From: Mesorhizobium sp. J428
GTDB lineage: Bacteria > Pseudomonadota > Alphaproteobacteria > Rhizobiales > Rhizobiaceae
DNA: 64,000 nucleotides
Assembly (NCBI RefSeq): GCF_024699925.1
Contig: NZ_JAJOMX010000001.1
Coordinates: 3,882,001 to 3,946,000, forward strand
Reading direction: 5' to 3'
Under the pieces are notes generated by a model. That model worked only from the letters and a program-made list of their open reading frames with translations. It had not been told where the DNA came from and searched no databases. The position numbers and the translations under genes were made by a program. This document shows, piece by piece, positions 7,978 to 15,929 of this stretch; position 1 is the first letter of the stretch; every line of letters starts with the position of its first letter.

Positions 7978-9010
7978 CGCCGTTCTCGATCTTCATGGCG
8001 ATGGAGAAGCGCTCGCCTTCCTGGTTCACGACGCGCACGACTGGCTCCATGAAGGTCGGCGCGCTGAACAGCGGCGAGGACTCCAGGATCGGGATGAGCG
8101 CCGCGGCGGACGCCGAGAAGCCGGCGAAGCGCACCATGTCGCCGCTGACGCTGATCTCGGTAAGCCAGGTGTTGTCGGGGATCGCCCGCGACATCTCCTC
8201 GATGACGCGCACGACCGGCACGGTGTCCTTCTTCTCGTCGCGCACGACGCCGATCTGGGCGATCTTGGCGTCGCGGGCGGCAAGCACAGCGCGCAGCTCG
8301 CGCACCTCGCTCTCGGCCGCCTCCACCTGCTCCGCGACATCCGCGCCCGCCACGGAATAGCGCCAGTGGGCCGCGCCGACGAGCGCGACGAGGCCGGCGG
8401 CGGCGGTGGCGAGGCCGATCGAAACGGCCCGCTCTCCGAGCCTGGTGGCGGCGGACACGCCCATCACCTCCCGCAGGCTCGTCGCATCCACCGGATAGAG
8501 CTCGCCGCCATCGGAGAGCGAGATCGAGGCGACGCGCCAGCCGCCGGAGCGCAGGCCTTCGACCACCGGGACCAGGGCGGACTTGCGCACCGTGTAATAG
8601 GAGCTGTCGGTGACGCGCTCGTCGAACCGTGTCGCCAGCACGAAGAATTCGTCGGGATTGAACGGTGTGGCGGACTGAAGGTCGAGCTGCGCCATCGCCA
8701 TCTTGCGGCCGCGCGGCAGGCGGATCGCCGCCAGGCTGCGCTTCAGGTAGCGCTCCGGCTCGATGACGATGCCGACTGCGGGCTTGCGGCCGCGGCGGCC
8801 GGCAAGCTGGTCGAGGAGGGGGGCGATCTGCGACGGCTCGGCGGCGAGGCGGGGCTCCGTCCCGTCGACGGAGATCTCCGCGCCGGCCCTGACGAGCCGC
8901 ACGGTGGCGCCGACGGCGGGTGCCTGCTGACGGAAGCGCGCACCGAAGGCCCGGCCGAGCTCGTCCGGCCACCAGCTCATCAAATCCGAAAGAAAGTTGG
9001 CGAGGGCCAC
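7970..9010 (-). CDS. gspL: Type II secretion platform protein GspL
   Basis: Inner-membrane protein of 346 residues linking the GspE ATPase to the platform. An actin-like cytoplasmic domain covers about residues 1-195 (with YLKRSLAAIRLP and LDLQSATPFNPDEFFV, typical of GspL/PilM folds); a transmembrane helix follows near 198-218, then a coiled segment and a PilN-like ferredoxin domain (LTEISVSGDMVRFAGFSAS, about 270-290). The start is a GTG at 9010, the first usable codon giving the complete domain. It is the first gene of the leftward operon and faces gspD across a 357-base gap. Confidence 0.85.
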   Translation of the reverse strand: MALANFLSDLMSWWPDELGRAFGARFRQQAPAVGATVRLVRAGAEISVDGTEPRLAAEPSQIAPLLDQLAGRRGRKPAVGIVIEPERYLKRSLAAIRLPRGRKMAMAQLDLQSATPFNPDEFFVLATRFDERVTDSSYYTVRKSALVPVVEGLRSGGWRVASISLSDGGELYPVDATSLREVMGVSAATRLGERAVSIGLATAAAGLVALVGAAHWRYSVAGADVAEQVEAAESEVRELRAVLAARDAKIAQIGVVRDEKKDTVPVVRVIEEMSRAIPDNTWLTEISVSGDMVRFAGFSASAAALIPILESSPLFSAPTFMEPVVRVVNQEGERFSIAMKIENGDG

Positions 9011-9367
9011 TGTTCCAAACCTTCGTCAGCGCATCCGGGGTCTATATCCCCAATTTTATTGCGACGAAACCGATTCCAGTCCGGTGCGGCCAAACTATGA
9101 TAAATCGCGAGATGTTCAACGTTGAACGCTCCCGGGCGATACTGTTGCATCTTTTCCCCGCCGACTGTGAATTGCTGCATAGATTAACTGCGGTTCCGGA
9201 GTTTTCTTGCCTTGCCAACCCTTTTGTGGCTTGGTGACGAAAGGGGGAGATCGGCAACAGGCTCTCGGAGCCTGTTCGGTTGAAAAGATCGGAGCCTCGC
9301 CCCTGAAGAGCTAATGTTTCTGCTGTTGTGGCGGTGTAGTACTCGGGCATGATCAAGTAGGCCGATA
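9011..9367. promoter_or_regulatory. Divergent control region between gspL and gspD operons
   Basis: This 357-base gap without a credible gene separates the two divergent type II secretion operons and must hold both promoters. It is clearly less GC-rich than its flanks. Two symmetrical elements are visible: a perfect 14-base palindrome at 9114-9127 and a nine-base inverted repeat (AACAGGCTC, 9256-9264; GAGCCTGTT, 9268-9276) with a three-base loop, 92 bases before the gspD start. The second could form a hairpin in the gspD leader. I could not define -35/-10 boxes with confidence. Confidence 0.55.
9114..9127. promoter_or_regulatory. Perfect 14-bp palindrome, candidate operator
   Basis: GTTCAACGTTGAAC reads the same on both strands and lies 104 bases upstream of the gspL start and 240 bases upstream of gspD. 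Its symmetry and location suggest a dimeric regulator binding site. No regulator gene is adjacent, so the cognate protein is unknown. Confidence 0.4.
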
Positions 9368-11455
9368 ATGTATCGAGTGCTCGCCATCGTGATTCTGGTC
9401 GCAATTCTGACCAGCTGCGCGTCCAACTCGAAGGACGGCGTGTTCTCCTCCATAATGACCAATCTGGACGACAACGGCCGCCCGCTGCCGCCGGAGAGTT
9501 CGGGCATGTCGCGCCGGCTGACCGGCAGCGACGCTGACAACTTCGAGGGGGTAAGTGCCGACGGCAGCGGCCAGTTCGTCTCCAGCCGCGCGCCTTATAC
9601 CGCCGAGACGGGCAATTCAGGGCAGACGGAATACCGCCTGAACCTGGTCGACGCGCCGATCGCGGCGGCGGTCAAGAACGTGCTTGGCGATATTCTCGGC
9701 CTTAACTACACGATCGACCCGCGCGTCCGAGGTTCGATCACGCTGCAGACCAGCGCGCCGGTGAACCGCAACACGCTGGTCGACATCCTCGAGACGACGC
9801 TGGGAGCGAACGGTTTCGCAATCGTCAAGAACTCCGGCACCTACAACATCGTGCCGCTGTCGGAAGCGCTGGCCAAGACGCCATCGGTGAGCGTGCCCTC
9901 GACCTCCAGCCGCACGCCGGGCCTCAAGATCCAGGTCGTCGAACTGCAGTACATTTCGGCCGAAGAGATGCGCGTCATCCTGGCCCCGATCAGCCGCGAA
10001 GGGTCGATCCTGCGCGTCGACAATGCACGCAACTACATCATGATCGCCGGCACGAATCCCGACCTCGCCGCAATGCGCGAGGCGATCCAGGTCTTCGACG
10101 TGGACTGGATGAAGGGCATGTCGGTCGCGCTCCACCCGCTGAAGACCTCTCGCCCCGACGCGGTGGCGAAGGAACTCGAGACGATCTTCCGCGCGCAGGA
10201 GGGACCCGGCACCAACCTGATCAAGTTCGTGCCCAACGAGCGACTGAACTCCGTGCTCGTGATCACATCGCGGCCGCAATATCTCGCGCGCGCCGAAGGC
10301 TGGATCCGGCAGCTCGACCGGCTGGCAAGCACCAGCGAGGAGCAGCTCTTCGTCTACCAGATCCAGAATCGGTCGGCCGAGGAGATGGCGAAGGTGCTGC
10401 AGTCGGTACTGTCCAAGCAGTCAGGCGACCCGCTGGAAAGCACGCCTGCCGTATCGCCGGATCTGCAGACCGAACTGGTGGCGAGCGAGCCGGCCAACCC
10501 TGAGTCGCCGGGCTCGTCGCCTACATCCTCCGGCACGTCCGGTGTACCCTCCGTCGTTGCTGACACCGAGAACAACGCGCTGTTGATCTCGACGACCGCG
10601 CGCAACTACGAGCGGATCGAGCGCATCCTGCGCCAGATCGACGTGCTGCCGACGCAGGTGCTTCTGGAGGCGATCATCGCCGAGGTGACGCTGACGGACG
10701 AACTGAAGTTCGGCGTCCGCTGGTTCTTCGAGAACGGCGATTTTAGCATCGGCTTCTCCGACCTCGCGAGCGGCGGCACGGGCCCGTCCTTCCCGGGCAT
10801 GGCCTGGAGCTTTGCCTCGAACAGCCTCGAATTCACGCTCAACGCATTGTCGAGCGTGACCAACGTGAAAGTGATCTCGTCGCCGACGCTGATGGCGCTG
10901 AACAACCAGAAGGCGACGCTGCAGATCGGCGACCAGGTGCCGATCGCCACCCGCACGGCGACCAGCGTGGACGATCCGGATGCGCCCATCGTCAGCACGA
11001 TCACTCTGAAGGATACGGGCATCATCCTGAACGTCACGCCGCGCGTGAACACGTCCGGCCGTGTGCTGCTCGACATCGAGCAGGAGGCGAGCAACGTGGT
11101 GCGCACGACGACGTCGGGCATCGATTCGCCGACCATCCAGCAGCGCAAGGTCCAGACGCGCGTCGCCGTCAACGACGGCGAGGCGCTGATCATCGGTGGC
11201 CTGATCCAGGAGCGGAACTCGAAGCGGAAGGGACAGATTCCTATCCTGGGCGAGATTCCCGTGCTGGGGAATGCGTTTAAGAACAAGGAGGACGTCATCG
11301 AGCGCACGGAACTGGTGATCTTTATCCGTCCGAAAGTCGTCCGCAACGTGCAGGAAGCCCGCTCGGTCAACGAAGAATTCCGCAAGCGGCTGGATTTCGG
11401 CGCGAGTGAAACGCCCGGCAACCGCGTCAAGCGCGACCTGAAGCGCCTGCAATAG
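9368..11455 (+). CDS. gspD: Type II secretion outer-membrane secretin GspD
   Basis: Outer-membrane secretin channel, 695 residues. The N-terminus is a lipoprotein signal with lipobox LTSC (Cys17), so the protein may not need a separate pilotin for targeting. N0 to N3 domains span roughly residues 90-400 (for example AAAVKNVLGDILGLNYTIDP and repeated GSILRVDNARNYIMIAG-type segments), with a Pro/Ser-rich linker at about 360-390. The C-terminal secretin domain carries VISSPTLMALNNQKATLQIG and the secretin signature GQIPILGEIPVLGNAF near residue 620. It starts the rightward operon gspD-O-G. Confidence 0.96.
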   Translation: MYRVLAIVILVAILTSCASNSKDGVFSSIMTNLDDNGRPLPPESSGMSRRLTGSDADNFEGVSADGSGQFVSSRAPYTAETGNSGQTEYRLNLVDAPIAAAVKNVLGDILGLNYTIDPRVRGSITLQTSAPVNRNTLVDILETTLGANGFAIVKNSGTYNIVPLSEALAKTPSVSVPSTSSRTPGLKIQVVELQYISAEEMRVILAPISREGSILRVDNARNYIMIAGTNPDLAAMREAIQVFDVDWMKGMSVALHPLKTSRPDAVAKELETIFRAQEGPGTNLIKFVPNERLNSVLVITSRPQYLARAEGWIRQLDRLASTSEEQLFVYQIQNRSAEEMAKVLQSVLSKQSGDPLESTPAVSPDLQTELVASEPANPESPGSSPTSSGTSGVPSVVADTENNALLISTTARNYERIERILRQIDVLPTQVLLEAIIAEVTLTDELKFGVRWFFENGDFSIGFSDLASGGTGPSFPGMAWSFASNSLEFTLNALSSVTNVKVISSPTLMALNNQKATLQIGDQVPIATRTATSVDDPDAPIVSTITLKDTGIILNVTPRVNTSGRVLLDIEQEASNVVRTTTSGIDSPTIQQRKVQTRVAVNDGEALIIGGLIQERNSKRKGQIPILGEIPVLGNAFKNKEDVIERTELVIFIRPKVVRNVQEARSVNEEFRKRLDFGASETPGNRVKRDLKRLQ

Positions 11456-11468
11456 GGTTGCCACCGCG

Positions 11469-11962
11469 ATGCAGGGTCCCGACATCGCGTTCGGCGCGCC
11501 ACTCGTCGTCCTCCTCCTGGCCATCGCCATCGTCGATTTCCGCAGCCTTGTGATCCCCGACGCGCTGAACGGGCTGCTCGCGGCGCTGGGGCTCGTTTGG
11601 GTCTGGCGTGCCGCGGGCGCCTTCCCGATCTGGCAGATCGTCTTCGCGGCGGGTCTGCTCGCCCTGTTCTGGCTGATGCGGGCGGGCTTCCTCAGGCTGC
11701 GCAAGGTGGCGGGACTCGGCCTCGGCGACGTGAAGATGGCCGGCGCCTGCGCCCTGTGGTTCAGTCCATGGAACCTGCCGATCTTCCTTTTTTGACCGCA
11801 ATCTCCGCGCTCCTCTACGTCGCCTTGAGGGCGAGTGTGAGCGGTCGGCTTGACAGGAACGCGAGAGTTCCGTTCGGTCCCTTCCTCGGAACGGGGCTGT
11901 TCGCGACCTGGCTCGCGGAACAGTCCGGCATTGCGACGTTTATTCCTGACAGGGGGTTCTGA
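11469..11962 (+). CDS. gspO: Prepilin peptidase GspO (A24 family), interrupted by a frameshift
   Basis: Membrane aspartyl peptidase that trims and methylates pseudopilins. As given, the frame opened at 11469 stops at 11793-11795 after 108 residues, but the next frame continues with FLTAISALLYVALRAS and the family C-terminus RVPFGPFLGTG up to a stop at 11960-11962. Both catalytic Asp motifs are before the break: VDFRSLVIPD near residue 24 and GLGLGDVKMAG near 87. The break is in a run of six T (11788-11793); seven T would restore a 164-residue protein, normal for this short peptidase class. It overlaps gspG by one base. Either a sequence error, a true mutation or slippage on the T run explains it. 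Confidence 0.85.
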
Positions 11963-12420
11963 TGATTCGAGGATCGTATCCGTGGCGCCGGCGGCAAGAG
12001 CGGCGGCGGGGGAGCGAAGGGCAGGACGGCTTCACCCTCGTCGAACTGCTCGTCGTCCTTGCGATCATCGCGCTGATCGCCGGCCTCGCCGCACCCCAGG
12101 TGCTGCGCTATCTCGGCTCCGCTCGCTCGGACGCCGCCCAGGCGCAGATCAAGAACATCGAGAGCGCGCTGGAACTGTTCTACATCGACAATCTGCGCCG
12201 GCCGAGCAACGAAGAGGGCCTGGCCGTGCTGAACGAGCCGACGCCGGAACTGCAGGCACGCTGGAACGGCCCCTATCTCAAGAACGCGGATTCGCTGAAG
12301 GATCCGTGGGGCAATCCCTATGTCTACCGCGTCACCGACACGACCGTGGAGATCATTTCCTACGGCCGTGACGGCAAGGCCGGGGGCACGGGCGAAGACC
12401 GCGACATCACCAACCGCTGA
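11962..12420 (+). CDS. gspG: Type II secretion major pseudopilin GspG
   Basis: Major pseudopilin, 152 residues, the main subunit of the periplasmic pseudopilus. An unusually long Arg-rich leader of 23 residues ends at the cleavage site in QDGFTLVELLVVLAI (Glu at mature position 5). The C-terminal half has the GspG fold signature: WNGPYLKNADSLKDPWGNPY and SYGRDGKAGGTGEDRDI, which in this family binds calcium. The ATG at 11962 overlaps the prepilin peptidase stop. Having the major pseudopilin beside its peptidase and secretin, apart from the other pseudopilins, implies separate control of its dosage. Confidence 0.96.
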   Translation: MIRGSYPWRRRQERRRGSEGQDGFTLVELLVVLAIIALIAGLAAPQVLRYLGSARSDAAQAQIKNIESALELFYIDNLRRPSNEEGLAVLNEPTPELQARWNGPYLKNADSLKDPWGNPYVYRVTDTTVEIISYGRDGKAGGTGEDRDITNR

Positions 12421-12476
12421 GCCCTGGGCGCGGCCCTTCACGCATGGAGGCGGGCCCGCGCGGGCCTGCGCGGACA

Positions 12477-13268
12477 ATGAAGTTCCTGAAAGATGCGGTC
12501 GGAGATTTCGTGTCGGCCTTCCGCATGCGCCGCATCTGGCTTGCGCTTGCCAACGAGGAGATTTCCGATCAGCACCGGCGCACATCGCTCGGGCCGTTCT
12601 GGCTCCTGATCAACTACCTGATCTTCGTCGGCACCTTCGTCTTCATCATCGGGCGCGACGATGGCGTGCCGAACTACACCGCCTATGTCGCGCTCGGGCT
12701 GCTGGTGTGGTTCTACATTATGGAGACGATGAATTCCGGCGTGTCGCTCTTCGTGCGCGAGGAAGCCTTCATCAAAGGCACGACGCTGCCGCTGTCGCTC
12801 TACGTGCTGCGCATGACGATGCAGGCGCTGATGCGCGCCGGCTATGCCGCGCTCGGCTGCGTGGCGCTCCTCTTTCTCAGCGGTGCCGATCTGAGCTGGT
12901 GCTGGCTCTGGTCGGCGGCGGCGATCCTCCTGATCATCCTCGTCACGCCGGCGGCGATCACCATATTCGCCTTCCTCGGCGCCTTCTTCCCGGACAGCCA
13001 GTTCATCGTCCAGAACCTGACGCGCATCGGAATGTTCCTCACGCCGGTCTTCTGGGCGCATACGGGGGGGAATGTGTTCGGTGTGCGCGGTATCTTCTAC
13101 TACTGGAACCCCTTCACCTATTTCCTCGAGATCGTGCGGGTGCCGATCCTTGCCGGCAACGTGCCGGTGCGCTCCTTCATCCTCTGCCTCGGGATCTCGC
13201 TGGCCGCGTGGTTGGTGGCTCTCGTCCTTTACGGCCGCCTGCGCCGTCAGGTCGTGTTCATGCTGTAG
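12477..13268 (+). CDS. Polysaccharide ABC exporter permease (Wzm/KpsM type)
   Basis: ABC-2 type integral membrane protein of 263 residues with about six transmembrane segments. The amphipathic N-terminus and the segment EEISDQHRRTSLGPFWLLIN are typical of O-antigen and capsule exporter permeases (Wzm, KpsM, RfbD), as is YYWNPFTYFLEIVR near the last periplasmic loop. The ATG at 12477 is preferred to an upstream alternative at 12444 because the family begins just before this amphipathic helix. Its ATPase partner is probably the gene at 14048-14786, with a secreted protein gene between them. It would export an undecaprenol-linked glycan across the inner membrane. Confidence 0.88.
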   Translation: MKFLKDAVGDFVSAFRMRRIWLALANEEISDQHRRTSLGPFWLLINYLIFVGTFVFIIGRDDGVPNYTAYVALGLLVWFYIMETMNSGVSLFVREEAFIKGTTLPLSLYVLRMTMQALMRAGYAALGCVALLFLSGADLSWCWLWSAAAILLIILVTPAAITIFAFLGAFFPDSQFIVQNLTRIGMFLTPVFWAHTGGNVFGVRGIFYYWNPFTYFLEIVRVPILAGNVPVRSFILCLGISLAAWLVALVLYGRLRRQVVFML

Positions 13269-13438
13269 ACGCCATGAGGCCTTATGCTAGTCTGAAACCA
13301 TGCCGCTGCGCTGTTCCTGAATGCAGGATGAATGCGCCGTTGCGGCTCCGTTCAGGCCTTTTGTCGCAGGATGGCAGGAACGGTGTAAGGAGTTCCGTAG
13401 TTTCCTTGCGGAACCAGTCGTTCGAAAGGATCATCGAG

Positions 13439-13921
13439 ATGTTCAGGTCGATCGCACTTTCTGCTGTGATGGCCGCAACGCTTGTCGCCGGAGCCATGCC
13501 CGCCATGGCCCAAGGGGCGGCCGGGAGCACATGTTCTTCCGACGACCCCTCCTGCGGCGGACTGCGAATGGGCGGCCGTCCGGGCGTGTCCGGTCCTCCA
13601 CGCGAGGTTCCGGGAGATCCGGGCTACTATCGGCCGGACCCGAGGCCGCCGCGTCCGCCCCGGCCCCCGCACCATCCGCGCCCGCCTTACTATCCGCCGC
13701 CGTACTACAATCCGGCGCCACCGCCGCCTTACTACTATTATGCGGACCGCATCAGCTGCCGCGAGGCGCGCAGCATCGTGCGGTTGGAGGGCTTCCGGAA
13801 CGTGAAGGCGATCGACTGCGAGGGACGCCAGTATCAGTTCCGAGCGATCTATCGCGGCCGCCCGGTGATCGTGGTCGTCAGCTCGCGCAGCGGCAATATC
13901 CTCGACGTCCGGTATCGTTAA
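13439..13921 (+). CDS. Secreted Pro/Tyr-rich protein of unknown function
   Basis: 160-residue protein with a clear Sec signal peptide (MFRSIALSAVMAATLVAGAM, cleavage probably after MAQ near residue 25). Two Cys (about 32 and 39) follow in the mature N-terminus, then a low-complexity Pro/Arg/Tyr/His segment (about 65-101), then a compact C-terminal domain starting ISCREARSIVRLEGF with a second Cys pair (ISC and IDC) and strands FRAIYRGRPVIVVVS. Such small secreted domains with a Pro-rich spacer are frequent in rhizobia and unassigned. It lies between exporter permease and ATPase genes, so a cell-envelope role is plausible. An AGGATCATCGAG stretch precedes the ATG at 13439. Confidence 0.75.
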   Translation: MFRSIALSAVMAATLVAGAMPAMAQGAAGSTCSSDDPSCGGLRMGGRPGVSGPPREVPGDPGYYRPDPRPPRPPRPPHHPRPPYYPPPYYNPAPPPPYYYYADRISCREARSIVRLEGFRNVKAIDCEGRQYQFRAIYRGRPVIVVVSSRSGNILDVRYR

Positions 13922-13939
13922 GAGACGCCTTGGGGTGCG

Positions 13940-13971
13940 CCCGCCGCCGCTTCGAAGGAAGCGGCGGCGGG
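13940..13971 (+). terminator. Strong GC stem-loop, possible terminator
   Basis: A perfect 14-bp stem (13940-13953 with 13958-13971) and a GAAG loop lies 19 bases after the stop of the secreted protein gene. There is no T tract after it, so it may be an mRNA 3' stabiliser or a partial terminator rather than a classical intrinsic terminator. Confidence 0.5.
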
Positions 13972-14047
13972 TGCGTGATCGCGTAACATTGCCATCCGCG
14001 GCAGCGCCTGCTACCCCACGCGTCGTATACATGTTGACCGGAATGCG

Positions 14048-14786
14048 ATGGTCCTGATCCGCGCGGACAATCTGAGCCTGACCTATCGGCTGCGGCGGCG
14101 CCTTTCGCTGGCGCGCAACACGATGCCCCTTCCGCATGGCGGCAGGATCGAGGGCAACGGGCGGGGTACAGCATGTGCGCGCGCTCGACGGCGTCAGCTT
14201 CTCGCTGGAGGCGGGCGACCGGTTGGGGCTGGTCGGCGGCAACGGCGCCGGCAAGACCACGCTCCTGAAAATCCTCTACGGAATCTTCGAGCCGACCGGC
14301 GGCGTGATCGAACGCGAGGGCAGGGCGGACGCGCTGTTCAACATAAATCTCGGCTTCCGCCGCGAAGCGACCGGCCGCCGCAACATCGTGCTGCGCGGCC
14401 TCATTAACGGCTGGACCGACGAGCAGATCGCCGAGAGGATGGAGGACATCATTGCCTTCAGCGAACTGGGCGACTTCATCGACATGCCGATGAAGGCCTA
14501 TAGCCAGGGCATGGCGGCGCGGCTCGCCTTTTCGGTGGCGACGAGCCTCGAGCCGGAAATCCTGCTGATGGACGAATGGATCGGCGCCGGCGACCCGGAA
14601 TTCCAGGCCAAGGCGCGCAGACGCATGATGGAAATAGCCGAAAAGGCCGGCATCATCGTGCTCGCCAGCCACAACCACCAACTCCTGCGCAAGATCTGCA
14701 CCAAGGTGCTGAAGCTCCATCATGGCAAAGTGGCGCATTTCGGCCTCGCCGAGGAGTATTTCTCCTCCGAGAAGGAAGAATCATGA
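14048..14786 (+). CDS. Polysaccharide ABC exporter ATPase (Wzt/KpsT type), frameshifted
   Basis: Nucleotide-binding subunit for the exporter permease at 12477. The frame from 14048 encodes MVLIRADNLSLTYRL, the first strand and A-loop Tyr of an ABC ATPase, then loses register near 14159-14166 (AACGGGCGGGG). The rest is in the next frame: VQHVRALDGVSFSLEAGD, Walker A GGNGAGKTT, signature-like YSQGMAARLAFSVA, Walker B ILLMDEWIGAGD and the switch His in ASHNHQ. Removing one base gives a 245-residue protein without the C-terminal carbohydrate-binding domain, as in KpsT. A shorter reading from 14136 lacks the A-loop, which is why the frameshift reading is preferred. Its stop overlaps the next gene as ATGA. 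Confidence 0.82.
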
Positions 14787-15727
14787 TCGGCGTCTACGGC
14801 GCGGACGGTTTCATCGGTAGGCACCTGGTGCGTCGGCTGATCGAGCGGGGCCGGCCGGTGCGCGCCGTGTCGCGGCGCTTCGACCGCGACTTCGCGGACG
14901 AGGTCGAGGACCTGGCCGACCTGGTCGCCGCCGATCTGTCGCAGCCGCTGGCGATGGCGTCGTCGTTGCAGGACGTCTCGACTGTGGTACAGCTCATGTC
15001 GAGCTCGAGCCCCGGCCTCAAGAACGACCACGCCGTCGCCGACATCACCGAAAATGTCGTGCCGCATGTGGAGTTCCTGCAGAACTGCCTGCGTGCCGGC
15101 GTGAAGCGCTACATCTTCCTCTCCTCCGGCGGCACGGTCTACGGCCCCGGCGCGCCGGTCCCGACGCCCGAGACCGCACCGACCAACCCGATCAACTCGC
15201 ACGGGCTGACCAAGCTGTTCGTCGAAAAATACATCCAGATGCACGGCCATGTAGACGGGCTGGAATACATCATCCTGCGGGTCGCCAATCCGTTCGGGCC
15301 GGGCCAGACCTTTCGCAAGGGCCAGGGTCTCGTGCCGGCCATCATCGAGCGCTGGCAGAAGGGCCAGCCGGTGCGCATCTTCGGCGACGGCGCGGCGCGG
15401 CGCGACTACATCTTCATCTCCGATGTGATCGACGCGATCGAGGCTGCGATCGCTGTCGGCGGTAATCCGCAGCATATTCTCAACGTCGGCAGCGGCGAGA
15501 CGCGCTCGATCAATGAGGTGGTCGAGGCGATCGAGGCGGCGGCCGGCTTCACGCTGCAGCGCGAATACGTGGCGGCGCGCTCGACAGACGTGGACGTCGC
15601 CTGTCTCGACATCTCCCAAGCCCGTGCAGTGCTGGGCTGGACGCCGAAGATGGAGTTCCGCGCCGGAATCGCGACGACCGTTTTGCAGATGGTAGTAGAC
15701 ACGCCCGGGAAGACTGAGACGCGCTAA
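14783..15727 (+). CDS. NAD-dependent sugar epimerase/dehydratase
   Basis: Extended short-chain dehydrogenase of 314 residues acting on a nucleotide sugar. The Rossmann motif is GADGFIGRHLV at residues 5-15; the active site has Ser-Ser-Gly-Gly near 114-117 and an NSHGLTKLF segment where the usual catalytic Tyr of YxxxK is replaced by His (HGLTK). The substrate-binding region VANPFGPGQ and RDYIFISDVIDAI are typical of UDP-glucose 4-epimerase-like enzymes. It is translationally coupled to the exporter ATPase by ATGA. Exact substrate cannot be read from sequence. The Tyr-to-His change, if confirmed, would be unusual for an active SDR. Confidence 0.8.
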   Translation: MIGVYGADGFIGRHLVRRLIERGRPVRAVSRRFDRDFADEVEDLADLVAADLSQPLAMASSLQDVSTVVQLMSSSSPGLKNDHAVADITENVVPHVEFLQNCLRAGVKRYIFLSSGGTVYGPGAPVPTPETAPTNPINSHGLTKLFVEKYIQMHGHVDGLEYIILRVANPFGPGQTFRKGQGLVPAIIERWQKGQPVRIFGDGAARRDYIFISDVIDAIEAAIAVGGNPQHILNVGSGETRSINEVVEAIEAAAGFTLQREYVAARSTDVDVACLDISQARAVLGWTPKMEFRAGIATTVLQMVVDTPGKTETR

Positions 15728-15929
15728 GGAATTGTTCGGCGGGGCGTGCACGGCGGCTGTTCACAGCTTTTTTCGCTTCCGGCGCTTTCAAGACCCCGCG
15801 GGTTGCTGCGCTGGGGCTCGTATCGGGATGTCTGCACGGTCGAACTATTTGTGTTATCGCAAGCTTACAACATGCCCGTAAGAGAAGATTATGTCCTGCT
15901 AGTCAGGGCCTTCAAAGCGATATGTCATG

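Noticed and set aside
12320..13921. 533-codon frame spanning gspG end, permease and the secreted protein
   Set aside because: Only the last 160 codons from 13439 have a signal peptide and domain structure; the rest is out of frame with gspG and the permease.
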